Below the pieces are notes generated by a model. That model worked only from the letters and a program-made list of their open reading frames with translations. It had not been told where the DNA came from and ran no database searches. 64,000 nucleotides of DNA from positions 1 through 64,000 of the forward strand of contig JAFPTC010000026.1 in the NCBI GenBank assembly GCA_017400455.1. Direction: 5' to 3'. The DNA comes from Prevotella sp. (GTDB taxonomy: Bacteria > Bacteroidota > Bacteroidia > Bacteroidales > Bacteroidaceae). Each line of letters opens with the position of its first letter. Within the stretch, counting starts at the first letter, position 1. The position numbers and the translations under genes were made by a program. Shown in pieces: positions 43,575 to 51,441 of the stretch.

Positions 43575-44612
43575 ATGAAGAGACTTTTGTTCTTATTGAT
43601 GATAACGCTATCGGTAGGCACGATGGTTGCCCAACCGAAGAAGAGCCGCGTGCAGCAAACCCAGCAGGCGCAGCAGGCTAAGAAGCAGAATGGCTCGTCA
43701 ACCATGACGCAACGCATGCAGCTCAGCTACCCCGTAGCACTCGACGTGCCCGAAGACGTGGTGTGGCGCCGCGACCTCTATCGCGAGATCAACCTCGACG
43801 ACGAGGCCAACAGTGGACTCTACTACCCCGTGCAGCCGCTGGGGAAGCAGATGAACCTGTTCACCTACATCTTCAAGCTGGCGCAGAACGGCTATATCCC
43901 CGTTTACGAATACAACACCGCCAACGACGGGCAGGACGACTTCTCCGACGCGGCGAAAATAGCTTTCAAGACCGTGCTCACCGACCACAGTTTCCTCTTT
44001 ACCGAAGAGGGCGGCAAGCTGAAGGTCGACAACAGCGACATCCCCTCGGCCGATGTGAAGAAGTATTACCTGAAGGAGTGTGCCTACTACGACCAAGCCA
44101 ACTCCTCCTTCCACATCAAGGTGCTGGCCCTCTGCCCCATCATGATTGACCCCGACTTCGGCCCCGAACCACTCTTCTGGGTGAAGTATTCCGACCTGGA
44201 GCCATTCCTGAGCCGCCAGTCCATCAAGACCAGCGACGTGAACGATGCCGCCCTGATGAACCTCGACGACTTCTTCACCCTGAACAAGTACGAGGGAAAG
44301 ATTTACAAGACCGCCAACCGATTGGGCCGTACACTGGTTCAGGAGGCCAATGGCGACACCGCCAAGCTCAGTGCCGAGCAGTTGCGCATTGAGAAAGAGC
44401 TGGAGGCCTTCCGCCAGAATCTCTTCGGAGACAAGGCCCGCAAGGATTCACTCGACAGCATTGCCAATCTCGATCCAAAGGTGGCCAAAGCCAACAGCCG
44501 ACGCCAGCCTAAGGAGAAGACCGAACGTGTGCGCACCAAGCGCGAGCGTTCTGGGGGAAGCAGCGGTGGCTCACAGGCAGCCCGCGTCAGCGTCCGTCGC
44601 GAACGGCACTAA
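43575..44612 (+). CDS. gldN: GldN/PorN, type IX secretion periplasmic ring protein
   Basis: A 345-residue secreted protein starting at MKRLLFLLMITLSVGTMVAQ (signal peptide). The family core is present: DVVWRRDLYREINLDDEANSGLYYP (in part), FTYIFKLAQNGYIPVYEY, IKVLALCPIMIDPDFGPEPLFWVKYSDL (in part) and the C-terminal basic Arg-rich tail. GldN/PorN pairs with GldK/PorK in the periplasmic ring. An upstream in-frame ATG at 43557 is less likely because it would precede the signal peptide by six residues. Confidence 0.94.
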   Translation: MKRLLFLLMITLSVGTMVAQPKKSRVQQTQQAQQAKKQNGSSTMTQRMQLSYPVALDVPEDVVWRRDLYREINLDDEANSGLYYPVQPLGKQMNLFTYIFKLAQNGYIPVYEYNTANDGQDDFSDAAKIAFKTVLTDHSFLFTEEGGKLKVDNSDIPSADVKKYYLKECAYYDQANSSFHIKVLALCPIMIDPDFGPEPLFWVKYSDLEPFLSRQSIKTSDVNDAALMNLDDFFTLNKYEGKIYKTANRLGRTLVQEANGDTAKLSAEQLRIEKELEAFRQNLFGDKARKDSLDSIANLDPKVAKANSRRQPKEKTERVRTKRERSGGSSGGSQAARVSVRRERH

Positions 44613-44624
44613 GGCGACCTTCGC

Positions 44625-44745
44625 CTCGTGAACAGTGAATAATGAATAGTAATATGTGAAGAATGAGAAGTATGAAGTACATCAATTCCTGGCCACGGAT
44701 AGTGCTGATATCACTCATCACTATTCACAGTTTGCTATTCATCAC
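44625..44745. repeat. Foldback of GTGAATA-type repeats at a signal-peptide junction
   Basis: Left arm 44625-44670 has GTGAACA, GTGAATA, ATGAATA and GTGAAGA words; right arm about 44708-44742 has reverse-complement words TCACTATTCACAG and CTATTCATCA. The right arm lies inside the start of the PorT-like gene and codes part of its signal peptide. Confidence 0.65.
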
Positions 44746-45319
44746 CCCAGCAAGGGCGCAAGTCGGCTTCGGCCTGAAAGGCGGCTTCCAGCTGGCCAAC
44801 ATGGAGTTCAACGACGATGCGTTGAAGAAATCCAACCGCATGGGCTTCTTTATCGGCCCCACCATCAAGATCGGCCTTCCCGTCACTGGCCTGGCCATCG
44901 ATGTGGCCGGACTCTACGACCAGCGCGACCTGAAAATAGAAGGCGAGAACTTCAAGCAGCAGAGCATCATCCTGCAAGGCGATGCCCGCTTTGGTGCCGG
45001 ACTGGGCGATGCCCTTGGAATCTTCATCCTGGCCGGCCCGCAGTTCAGCTTCAACGTAGGCGACGATGTGAAGCAGTGGTTTGGCTCCAATGGCGAGCTG
45101 AACCAGTTTGCCCTGCAAGAAACCATGCTGAGCGTCAACTTCGGCCTGGGCGTCACCTTTGCCGGCCACTTTGAAGGAGCCGTTCACTACAATGTGCCCG
45201 TCAGCAAGACGGCTGACTTCACCTGGCAGCAGCTGGGCGACCAGCTGCAGGAACAGGTGTGGAGCCATTCCAAGACACGAACCAACGCCTGGAGCATCTC
45301 ACTCTCCTACTACTTTTAG
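44663..45319 (+). CDS. PorT-like outer-membrane beta-barrel protein
   Basis: A 218-residue protein with a signal peptide ending PARAQ, part of it encoded by the GTGAATA-type foldback. The mature part begins VGFGLKGGFQLANMEF, the usual start of OMP_b-brl/PorT-type barrels, and ends in a terminal strand SWSISLSYYF-like (NAWSISLSYYF). PorT in Porphyromonas is required for type IX secretion; here the position right after gldN fits such a role but homology is only at the barrel-family level. The start could be the Met at 44663 or at 44672. A strong terminator follows. Confidence 0.72.
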   Translation: MRSMKYINSWPRIVLISLITIHSLLFITPARAQVGFGLKGGFQLANMEFNDDALKKSNRMGFFIGPTIKIGLPVTGLAIDVAGLYDQRDLKIEGENFKQQSIILQGDARFGAGLGDALGIFILAGPQFSFNVGDDVKQWFGSNGELNQFALQETMLSVNFGLGVTFAGHFEGAVHYNVPVSKTADFTWQQLGDQLQEQVWSHSKTRTNAWSISLSYYF

Positions 45320-45338
45320 CTGAAAGCCATTAAAAAAA

Positions 45339-45376
45339 GCCATCCTGGGAAGCGGTCTTCCCAAGATGCTTTTTTC
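45339..45376. terminator. Terminator after the type IX cluster
   Basis: A hairpin with arms CCATCCTGGGAAG and CTTCCCAAGATG, a short CGGT loop and a T-run, 20 bp after the PorT-like stop. A-rich sequence before it suggests it can also serve the minus-strand smalltalk gene. Confidence 0.82.
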
Positions 45377-45400
45377 GTTGTTGACAGATGTCTACACCTC

Positions 45401-45511
45401 TCAGAGCACGGCCCGCATGCAGGAGCTAACTCCCAGCGAGGTGGCAATGGCCGACAGCACGGCCATGATGGTCTGGATGATGAACTTCCAGCTTGCCTTG
45501 TTCATTTTCAT
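45401..45511 (-). CDS. Smalltalk-family microprotein
   Basis: A 36-residue protein, MKMNKASWKFIIQTIMAVLS followed by a second hydrophobic stretch and SSCMRAVL. It matches the short Bacteroidales smalltalk proteins: MNK, a Trp-Lys, one hydrophobic helix, TSLGVSSC and a short tail. The start could also be the second Met (45505). It follows the HU-like gene by about 40 bp in the same direction, the usual place for this family. The function is unknown; a membrane peptide is likely. It is too short for most gene callers. Confidence 0.82.
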   Translation of the reverse strand: MKMNKASWKFIIQTIMAVLSAIATSLGVSSCMRAVL

Positions 45512-45550
45512 GGTTTTCTCTTATTAAGGTTTCTCCATTCCTTCTTCGCC

Positions 45551-46024
45551 TTAGCCCTGGCCGCCAGTCTGAGCGTCTCCGGCACCATTGCCCATCGACA
45601 GCTCAACCTTGCCCTCGCGCACCTTCTGTGCCAGCGAAGTATACTCCAGCAGAGCCTCGTTGGTCAGCTCCTTGCGAGTAACAATGCCCGTGGCAATGGC
45701 GCAGAGCTTGACGTTCTTGATGTGCTTCGACAGGTCAAACGACTCAGCGTCCTTGGCGCCGTCGCTCACCACCGATGCCTTGAAGATGGCCAGGTCGGCA
45801 ATCTTGACCGGTTGTCCGGCCAGCATCAGCTCCCTGATGCAGGAGGCAATGTCGGTGAGGATCCCCTTGATCACCCCCTTCGAGTAGGGCGTGTTGTGCT
45901 CGCTCATGTGGTGGGCCAGGCCGTCAATGTCAATGGGCTTCAGGTTCTCCACTCGGCCGTAGACGCGGCCATACTTGGTGCTCGACTCGTTGTTGTTGCG
46001 ATACAGATTAATTTTCAGTGCCAT
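45551..46024 (-). CDS. HU-family DNA-binding protein (long Bacteroidales form)
   Basis: A 157-residue histone-like protein. The HU/IHF-type fold covers residues about 1-125 (ALKINLYRNNN..., then YSKGVIKGILTDIASCIRELMLAGQPVKIADLAIFKASV, in part), and a flexible Gly/Gln-rich tail follows. It probably binds and bends DNA in the nucleoid; this longer form is abundant in Bacteroidales and often has a smalltalk gene after it, as here. A TACCTTTG promoter lies 76 bp upstream, so the leader is long. It is divergent from priA. Confidence 0.9.
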   Translation of the reverse strand: MALKINLYRNNNESSTKYGRVYGRVENLKPIDIDGLAHHMSEHNTPYSKGVIKGILTDIASCIRELMLAGQPVKIADLAIFKASVVSDGAKDAESFDLSKHIKNVKLCAIATGIVTRKELTNEALLEYTSLAQKVREGKVELSMGNGAGDAQTGGQG

Positions 46025-46100
46025 AATTATAAATGTGTGTTTTAAATGGTTAATGATGTTGTTGATTTGTTGTTCAGTCGGCGCCTTGACTTAACGAGTG

Positions 46101-46108
46101 CAAAGGTA
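46101..46108 (-). promoter_or_regulatory. -7 element TACCTTTG for the HU-like gene
   Basis: Perfect TAnnTTTG on the minus strand, 76 bp before the start codon. Confidence 0.65.
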
Positions 46109-46204
46109 ATCACGTCGGCGGCCCCACAGAAGCTGTTAACACGAATTTAACAGCTTTTTTACGAAATTAACCATGCGGCTGTTGCCTCGTGCCTATATCT
46201 TTTA

Positions 46205-46212
46205 TACCTTTG
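46205..46212 (+). promoter_or_regulatory. -7 element TACCTTTG for priA
   Basis: Perfect TAnnTTTG on the plus strand, only 16 bp before the priA ATG. Confidence 0.65.
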
Positions 46213-46228
46213 CACTTGATTTGCAGCC

Positions 46229-48526
46229 ATGAAGTATGCCGACGTCATCTTGCCCGTGCCGCTCGACGGCCTTTTCACCTACTCTGTCCCCCCAGCCATG
46301 GAGCAGCAGGTGCAGCCAGGCATGCGCGTGCTGGTGCCATTTGGACGCAGCAAGAGCTATGTAGGCATCGTGGCCCGCCTGCACGACCAGAAGCCCGAGG
46401 GCTACGTCGTAAAGCCCCTTACCGAGCTGATGGACGCGCAGCCCATCCTTTTTCCCAGCCAACTGCGACAGTGGCAGTGGATTGCCGACTACTACATGTC
46501 GCCCCTTGGCGACGTGCTCAAAGCCGCCCTGCCCGCCGGACTGAAAGCCGAGGAAGGCTACAAGCCGCGCACCGAGACTTATATCCGCCTGGCAGAGGCC
46601 TACCGCAATGAGCCTACACTCCATGTGGCGCTCAACATGCTGGCCCGTGCCACCAAGCAGCAAGAGGCCTTTATCGCCTATCTCTCGCTGTCGCGATGGG
46701 ACACCATCGAGGGCAACGCCACCACCGAGCCCGTACTGGAAATCTCACGCGAAGAACTGCTCAACGCCAGCGGCGCCACCATGGAGACCATCAAGGCCCT
46801 CCTGCGCAAAGGCATGCTCGAAACCTACGAGGTGGAGGTGAGCCGTCTGAACCGCAGCGGCGAACCGCATCCCGAGCTCATCAAGAAGCTCAGCCCACCC
46901 CAGCAGGAGGCCTTCAACCAGATTCTCTTCTCCTTCCTGAAAAAGCCCGTGACGCTGCTACACGGCGTCACCGGCAGCGGCAAGACCGAGATATACATCC
47001 ACCTCATCCAGCGCGAACTGGAGCAGCACCGCCAAGTGCTCTATCTCCTGCCCGAGATTGCCCTCACCGTCCAGATCATGGAACGTCTGCACCGCATCTT
47101 CGGCGACCGCATGGGCATTTACCACTCCAAATATAGCGATGCCGAGCGTGTAGAAATCTGGCAGAAACAGCTCTCCCCCCACCCCTACGACATCATCCTC
47201 GGTGCCCGCTCGGCCGTTTTCCTGCCCTTCCAGCACTTGGGCCTCATCATCGTCGACGAGGAGCATGAAACCAGCTTCAAGCAGCAAGATCCCGCTCCAC
47301 GCTACCACGCCCGCAGCGTGGCCATCATGATGGCGCAAATCCTTTCCGCGTCCAACGATGGCTCGCCCGCCCCCCGCGTGCTCCTCGGCACCGCCACGCC
47401 CTCCATGGAGTCCTATCATAACTGCCAGACAGGCAAGTACGGCCTCGTCTCGCTATCCGAACGCTACCAGGGGCTTGAGCTGCCCGAAATACAAGTGGTC
47501 GACACCCAAGAGCTCAGCCGCAGGAAGATGATGCGCGGCCCCTTCTCACCTCTATTATTATCACGCGTGCGCGAGGCCCTTGAACGCGGCGAGCAGGCCA
47601 TCCTCTTCCAAAACCGCCGTGGCTGGGCGCCCATGGTGGAGTGCCGCCAGTGCGGATGGGTACCCCGCTGCGAGCACTGCGACGTCTCGCTGACCCTCCA
47701 CCGCCAGATGAACCAGCTCACCTGCCACTACTGCGGTTACACCTACCGCGTGCCCACCTCTTGCCCCGCCTGTGGCAGCAAGGAGTTGCAGGGGCGCGGC
47801 TACGGCACCGAGAAGATTGAAGACCAGATACGCGACATCTTTCCCATGGCCCGCATTGCCCGCATGGACCTCGACACCACGCGTTCGCGCCAGGCTTACG
47901 AGCGCATCATCAGCGACTTTGCCGCCGGACGCACCAACCTGCTCATCGGCACGCAGATGATTTCCAAAGGACTGGACTTCGACCGCGTCAGCGTCGTGGG
48001 CATACTCCATGCCGACAGCATGCTCAACCTGCCCGACTTCCGCGCTTATGAGCATGCCTATATGATGATGGCCCAGGTCAGCGGACGTGCCGGCCGCAAG
48101 GGCAAGCGCGGGCTGGTCATCCTCCAGACCCACCAGCCCGACCTGCCGCTCATAGGCCAGGTAGTGCGCAACGACTACGCCGCCTTCTATCGCAGCCTGG
48201 CCGACGAGCGACTGGCCTTCCGCTACCCGCCCTTCTTCCGCATAATCAACGTCTACCTGAAGCACCAGAAAGACGCCATTGTCCAGACGGCCAGTCTGGA
48301 GCTGGGTGCCCGCTTGCGCCAGTGGTTCGGCGACCGTGTCCTGGGTCCCGACAAGCCTGCCGTTTCCCGCGTGAAGACGCTCAGCATCCGCAAGCTGGTG
48401 CTCAAGCTCGAACTCGGCATCGACATGCCCCGCGTGCGCCAGTACCTGCACCTGGCCCAGCAGCAGATGCTACAGGACAAGCGCTACTCCTCCCTCCAGC
48501 TCTACTACGACGTGGACCCGCAGTAG
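46229..48526 (+). CDS. priA: Primosomal helicase PriA
   Basis: A 765-residue superfamily 2 DNA helicase that restarts stalled replication forks. Landmarks are the N-terminal DNA-binding domain (YADVILPVPLDGLFTYSVP), Walker A GVTGSGKTEIYI (about 245-256), Walker B LIIVDEEHETSFKQ (about 340-353), GTATPSMESYHN, the zinc-binding Cys cluster (MVECRQCGWVPRCEHCD, then CHYCGYTYRVPTSCPACGS in part), and LIGTQMISKGLDFDRV. It is a single-gene unit with its promoter only 16 bp before the ATG. A lower-GC accessory island follows. Confidence 0.97.
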   Translation: MKYADVILPVPLDGLFTYSVPPAMEQQVQPGMRVLVPFGRSKSYVGIVARLHDQKPEGYVVKPLTELMDAQPILFPSQLRQWQWIADYYMSPLGDVLKAALPAGLKAEEGYKPRTETYIRLAEAYRNEPTLHVALNMLARATKQQEAFIAYLSLSRWDTIEGNATTEPVLEISREELLNASGATMETIKALLRKGMLETYEVEVSRLNRSGEPHPELIKKLSPPQQEAFNQILFSFLKKPVTLLHGVTGSGKTEIYIHLIQRELEQHRQVLYLLPEIALTVQIMERLHRIFGDRMGIYHSKYSDAERVEIWQKQLSPHPYDIILGARSAVFLPFQHLGLIIVDEEHETSFKQQDPAPRYHARSVAIMMAQILSASNDGSPAPRVLLGTATPSMESYHNCQTGKYGLVSLSERYQGLELPEIQVVDTQELSRRKMMRGPFSPLLLSRVREALERGEQAILFQNRRGWAPMVECRQCGWVPRCEHCDVSLTLHRQMNQLTCHYCGYTYRVPTSCPACGSKELQGRGYGTEKIEDQIRDIFPMARIARMDLDTTRSRQAYERIISDFAAGRTNLLIGTQMISKGLDFDRVSVVGILHADSMLNLPDFRAYEHAYMMMAQVSGRAGRKGKRGLVILQTHQPDLPLIGQVVRNDYAAFYRSLADERLAFRYPPFFRIINVYLKHQKDAIVQTASLELGARLRQWFGDRVLGPDKPAVSRVKTLSIRKLVLKLELGIDMPRVRQYLHLAQQQMLQDKRYSSLQLYYDVDPQ

Positions 48527-48671
48527 GATTGGTGAACACAGGGCGAAATAAGTGACAGACTTGGCAGATGAATTTCCAGAAAAACACGCAAAAAAGTGAA
48601 GGAAATGGAAACAAAATGAACAACGAGCTTAAATAAAGCGATTTATTGTGCGTTTTCTCAAAACAAATAAC

Positions 48672-48679
48672 TAACTTTG
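48672..48679 (+). promoter_or_regulatory. -7 element TAACTTTG for the DUF3791/DUF3990 operon
   Basis: Perfect TAnnTTTG on the plus strand, 98 bp before the first gene. The 251-bp gap 48527-48777 otherwise shows nothing. Confidence 0.5.
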
Positions 48680-48777
48680 TAACCAGATTATAAATAATTC
48701 CTCATCCCCATAATGGAAAAAAGACATTAACCGCCTAATAGTAGTTTTGGCAGAAAAGAAGAGAACAAATAAGGCAT

Positions 48778-49017
48778 ATGGAAAACATCATTGAAATATC
48801 AAAGACTCAAGTCATGATGGCTTTTATCGCTACATGCATTGAGGCTACTGCACGTCTTCTGAACACGTCTTATAAGGAAGTGTACCAACGGATGAAGAAT
48901 GTGGGGTTGATAGAACACTATATCCTGCCCCACTATGAAGCTCTTCATAGTGAAAGCCGTGAGAATATCGCAGAAGGTATGGTTGAATGTCTTAAAAGCT
49001 GGGAGGGAAAGAAATGA
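48778..49017 (+). CDS. DUF3791-family small protein (first copy)
   Basis: A 79-residue protein: ISKTQVMMAFIATCIEATAR, then LNTSYKEVYQRMKNVGLIEHYILPHYEALHSES in part. This helical pattern (xxxxFxxFCIExYA..., then LxxxGxxxxYIxxxYxxLH) is the DUF3791 signature. Such proteins are often paired with DUF3990 proteins. Its stop overlaps the next start by 4 bp, indicating translational coupling. By context it may be the antitoxin-like partner, which is inference. Confidence 0.82.
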   Translation: MENIIEISKTQVMMAFIATCIEATARLLNTSYKEVYQRMKNVGLIEHYILPHYEALHSESRENIAEGMVECLKSWEGKK

Positions 49018-49499
49018 TAGTATATCATGGTGGAACAGAGATAATAGAACATCCCAATTGCAAATGCGGGCGTCGTAACCTTGACTTTGGCCAGGGTTTC
49101 TACGTTACGAATATCCGCAAGCAAGCAGAAGACTGGGCTAAGTTAATAGCTGACCGCAGGAATTCCACACCTGTTCTCAACAGATATCGTCTCAATCGTA
49201 ATGCCATAATAGCCGAGGGGCATTGTAAGTCATTCGAGGCTTACGACGAGGATTGGCTGGAGTTCATCGTCGCCAGCCGCCAAGGGCAGCCAGCTGCAGA
49301 CGCATACGACTATATAGAAGGTGGTGTGGCAAACGACCGCGTTATTGACACCGTCAACCTCTATATGACTGGCCTGATGGACAAGGTGACTGCGCTTCGT
49401 CGCTTGTCAGAGCATCAGCCTAACAACCAGATGTGCCTGCTTAATCAAGAAATAACCGACAAATATCTAATTTTCGATGGAACAGAGGAAATACGATGA
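49014..49499 (+). CDS. DUF3990-family protein, ADP-ribosyltransferase-like toxin candidate
   Basis: A 161-residue protein. The N-terminal VYHGGTE (residues 3-9), LDFGQGFYVTNIRKQAEDWA (24-42, in part) and the later FIVASRQG and GGVANDRVIDTV blocks match DUF3990. That family appears to share the ADP-ribosyltransferase-like fold, where the H/Y-Gly and GxGFYV elements would form the NAD pocket; this is from memory and unchecked. It overlaps both neighbours (4 bp upstream, 23 bp downstream), forming a compact three-gene module flanked by DUF3791 proteins. A toxin role is likely but unproven. Confidence 0.8.
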   Translation: MIVYHGGTEIIEHPNCKCGRRNLDFGQGFYVTNIRKQAEDWAKLIADRRNSTPVLNRYRLNRNAIIAEGHCKSFEAYDEDWLEFIVASRQGQPAADAYDYIEGGVANDRVIDTVNLYMTGLMDKVTALRRLSEHQPNNQMCLLNQEITDKYLIFDGTEEIR

Positions 49500-49731
49500 C
49501 CCCGTCAAGTCTCCCGTCATACAGGAGATTATCCTGAGCAATCGCATTGGTGCCATCTCTGTAGAACTGGCCAAGCGTTTGAACATTGAGCCGGTAACGG
49601 CATTACAGATGTTCTATGAGAGCAAGACCTGTGAGGATTTACATGACAAGTCCACGGGGCTGTACCTGTATGGCGACCTCTATGTGGCAGATGAGTTTAT
49701 GAGAGAAAAGGAAAGATACGGAAAGGATTGA
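49477..49731 (+). CDS. DUF3791-family small protein (second copy)
   Basis: An 84-residue helical protein (VIQEIILSNRIGAISVELAKRL, in part; ALQMFYESKTCEDLHDKSTGLYLYGDLYVADEF in part). The pattern SxxxxxLYxSxTxxxLxxxxTGLYLxGxxYI is the other common DUF3791-type form that follows DUF3990 genes. The start overlaps the DUF3990 gene by 23 bp in another frame. Only about 90 bp separates it from the nuclease-like gene. Confidence 0.78.
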   Translation: MEQRKYDDPVKSPVIQEIILSNRIGAISVELAKRLNIEPVTALQMFYESKTCEDLHDKSTGLYLYGDLYVADEFMREKERYGKD

Positions 49732-49822
49732 TTATTACTTTACCACAATCAGAAGAACTATCGACCAGTGCCATGAACCGTGTGTTTAATGACACAACGG
49801 CCACGTATAAATTCTACTGTCT

Positions 49823-51109
49823 ATGCAGGTAATTGAGACTAAAGGCAATCAAAATCTGATGAACAGGGAAAAGACACTTTTTCTCTGTTCCAAGATGACT
49901 CCGATAGGGCTGTATGGCTATGTGTTCAAGTGGACGGATAGCCTAACTGAAAAAGATTGCATTGTTTGTTTCAATTCAACCGAGCTGGAGTCAGAGGTGT
50001 TGAAGGCACTGCTCATTGCAAAAGTTCCAACCATTTTGTTTGTAATGAACCGCTTCACTGATGTAAATAACATTCAGATAGAGCGGGCACTAAAAGAAAA
50101 CAGAATGCTCATCGTTGTCCTCAGGCGTGATGAGCCAAAGGGAAAAGGCTCTATGCCAAGACTCAGAAATGAATATGTACTTTCACTGTGTCAACATGTC
50201 GTTTGCGGCTATATAAATAAGAATGGAAGTGTGTTCCCCCTGTTGGCAGGACGAAAAAACATTGTAAATCTCATTGATGAAAATGCATATTCGATGACTG
50301 CAGAATCAACAGATTGTCATGAGCGATGGACTGTGGCACAAGACAAGATGCTGCTCCGGATGTTCTATGGTGACATGGGAATCCATGCCATCCATAAGCA
50401 GCTGCAAAGGACATACGCTGCTGTCTATGCGCGCCTTCATTCCATCACGCAACCAGAAGATCTACTGAAAGGGCGAGAGTATGAAGATTTTGTGCTCAGC
50501 CTATTCAACATTCAGGAAGGTGGTGAACTTGTTCTTCAAGAATGGCAGGGCGACAAGTCGTATGGAATCATTAAGCCTGAGAACAACAGCAATCCCGATT
50601 TCGTCTTCCGATACGGGCAAAACGAATTCGCCGTGGAATGTAAGTGGCGAGAGAAGCTAAACCGCGATTGGAGCAAAGACGTATTTCCAGCAAGAAGGAT
50701 TGAGAATTATAAGCTTTTCTCCGAAGTCCGGCACATGCCAGTAACTATCATTCTTGGCGTAGGCGGAGAGCCCTGCAATCCAGAACTCCTTTACAAAATC
50801 CCTTTAGAGGAAGTCGTCTCAATCATCTCAGAAAAACAATCGATAGTTGATTACCTGTATCCTTTATCGTCTTTCGATGTTTCTTTGTTCTTACAGCAAG
50901 AGGAAAAAGCCTATACACTTTATGGGAAGTGCAAACAATTTCCAAATGCCTATAAGCCATGGAGTACAGAAGATGATAAACTGCTTGTTACTCTATATAA
51001 TGAAAACAAAAACATCAAAGAACTTATGCCTATATTCAAGCGTAATGAAGGAGCAATTCGTTCAAGAATTCAGAAACTAACAGGTAAGGCTTTTTGCGTA
51101 ATCGGATAG
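49823..51109 (+). CDS. Putative defence protein: Rossmann-like, PD-(D/E)XK-like and two SANT-like domains
   Basis: A 428-residue protein of unknown family. Residues about 18-155 read like a Rossmann/SLOG-type domain (DCIVCFNSTELESEVLKALL, VPTILFVMNRF). Residues 168-207 (RWTVAQDKMLLRMFY...AAVYARLHSI) and 380-420 (PWSTEDDKLLVTLYN...GAIRSRIQKL) are SANT/Myb-like helix-turn-helix units. Residues about 218-310 look like a restriction-endonuclease fold: GREYEDFVLSLF, then NPDFVF (D259) and FAVECKWREK (E272, K274). That DxnExK spacing is the PD-(D/E)XK pattern. A DNA-targeting role is inferred from these parts; no name is assigned. It lies in the lower-GC island beside the DUF3990 trio, possibly co-transcribed. 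Confidence 0.6.
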   Translation: MQVIETKGNQNLMNREKTLFLCSKMTPIGLYGYVFKWTDSLTEKDCIVCFNSTELESEVLKALLIAKVPTILFVMNRFTDVNNIQIERALKENRMLIVVLRRDEPKGKGSMPRLRNEYVLSLCQHVVCGYINKNGSVFPLLAGRKNIVNLIDENAYSMTAESTDCHERWTVAQDKMLLRMFYGDMGIHAIHKQLQRTYAAVYARLHSITQPEDLLKGREYEDFVLSLFNIQEGGELVLQEWQGDKSYGIIKPENNSNPDFVFRYGQNEFAVECKWREKLNRDWSKDVFPARRIENYKLFSEVRHMPVTIILGVGGEPCNPELLYKIPLEEVVSIISEKQSIVDYLYPLSSFDVSLFLQQEEKAYTLYGKCKQFPNAYKPWSTEDDKLLVTLYNENKNIKELMPIFKRNEGAIRSRIQKLTGKAFCVIG

Positions 51110-51137
51110 AAACCGATTAAAGACAAATCATCAAATT

Positions 51138-51281
51138 GACAAGGAGAAGAAACTAATACTCTATAAGGATGACGAAGGCAAGGTGAATGTGAGCGTACGC
51201 TTTGCCGACGAGGATGTGTGGCTGACGCAAGAGCAATTGGCGGTTATCTATCAAACCACTCCAGAAAATTTTCTCACGTGA
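51138..51281 (+). pseudogene. rhuM-type gene remnant, 5' fragment only
   Basis: An open stretch of 47 codons without a start codon that reads DKEKKLILYKDDEGKVNVSV, then RFADEDVWLTQEQLAVIYQT and a stop. The words WLTQEQ and YQTT are the start of the RhuM/virulence-protein family (DNA-binding Fic-associated type). The homology ends where the CACGTG repeat locus E begins, and the repeat supplies the stop codon. The remaining gene is missing, so it is a broken remnant. Confidence 0.72.
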
Positions 51282-51350
51282 GATTTTTTCACGGGAGGCC
51301 TTCCCAGAAAAATTTCTCACGTGAGTTTTTTTCACGGGGAGGCTCCCCGT
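51268..51350. repeat. 43-bp phased palindrome repeat, locus E (two units)
   Basis: TCTCACGTGAGA at 51272-51283, GGGAGGCCTTCCC at 51293-51305, and a second palindrome TCTCACGTGAGT at 51315-51326, giving a 43-bp period with centres 21.5 bp apart. It is in the reverse orientation and separates the rhuM remnant from the first 54-bp direct repeat. Confidence 0.88.
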
Positions 51351-51356
51351 GAAAAA

Positions 51357-51410
51357 AGGCTGCGGCCCTACTGCCCGCCGAGGCGCTGGAAATACTCCAG
51401 GATGTCGTCC
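51357..51410. repeat. 54-bp direct repeat, orphan copy of the hydrolase 3' end
   Basis: Identical over all 54 bases to 52156-52209, which spans the last 43 bases of the hydrolase gene and 11 bases beyond it. This copy is not attached to a gene. The two copies bound a 745-bp segment with a two-gene module. Confidence 0.95.
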
Positions 51411-51441
51411 TTGGGGTAAAAAGAGAACGAGGGAAAGACGG

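Noticed and set aside
48527..48777. Possible small gene or RNA between priA and the DUF3791 gene
   Set aside because: Only a promoter-like element is visible; no frame longer than a few codons with a start and no stable hairpin was seen.
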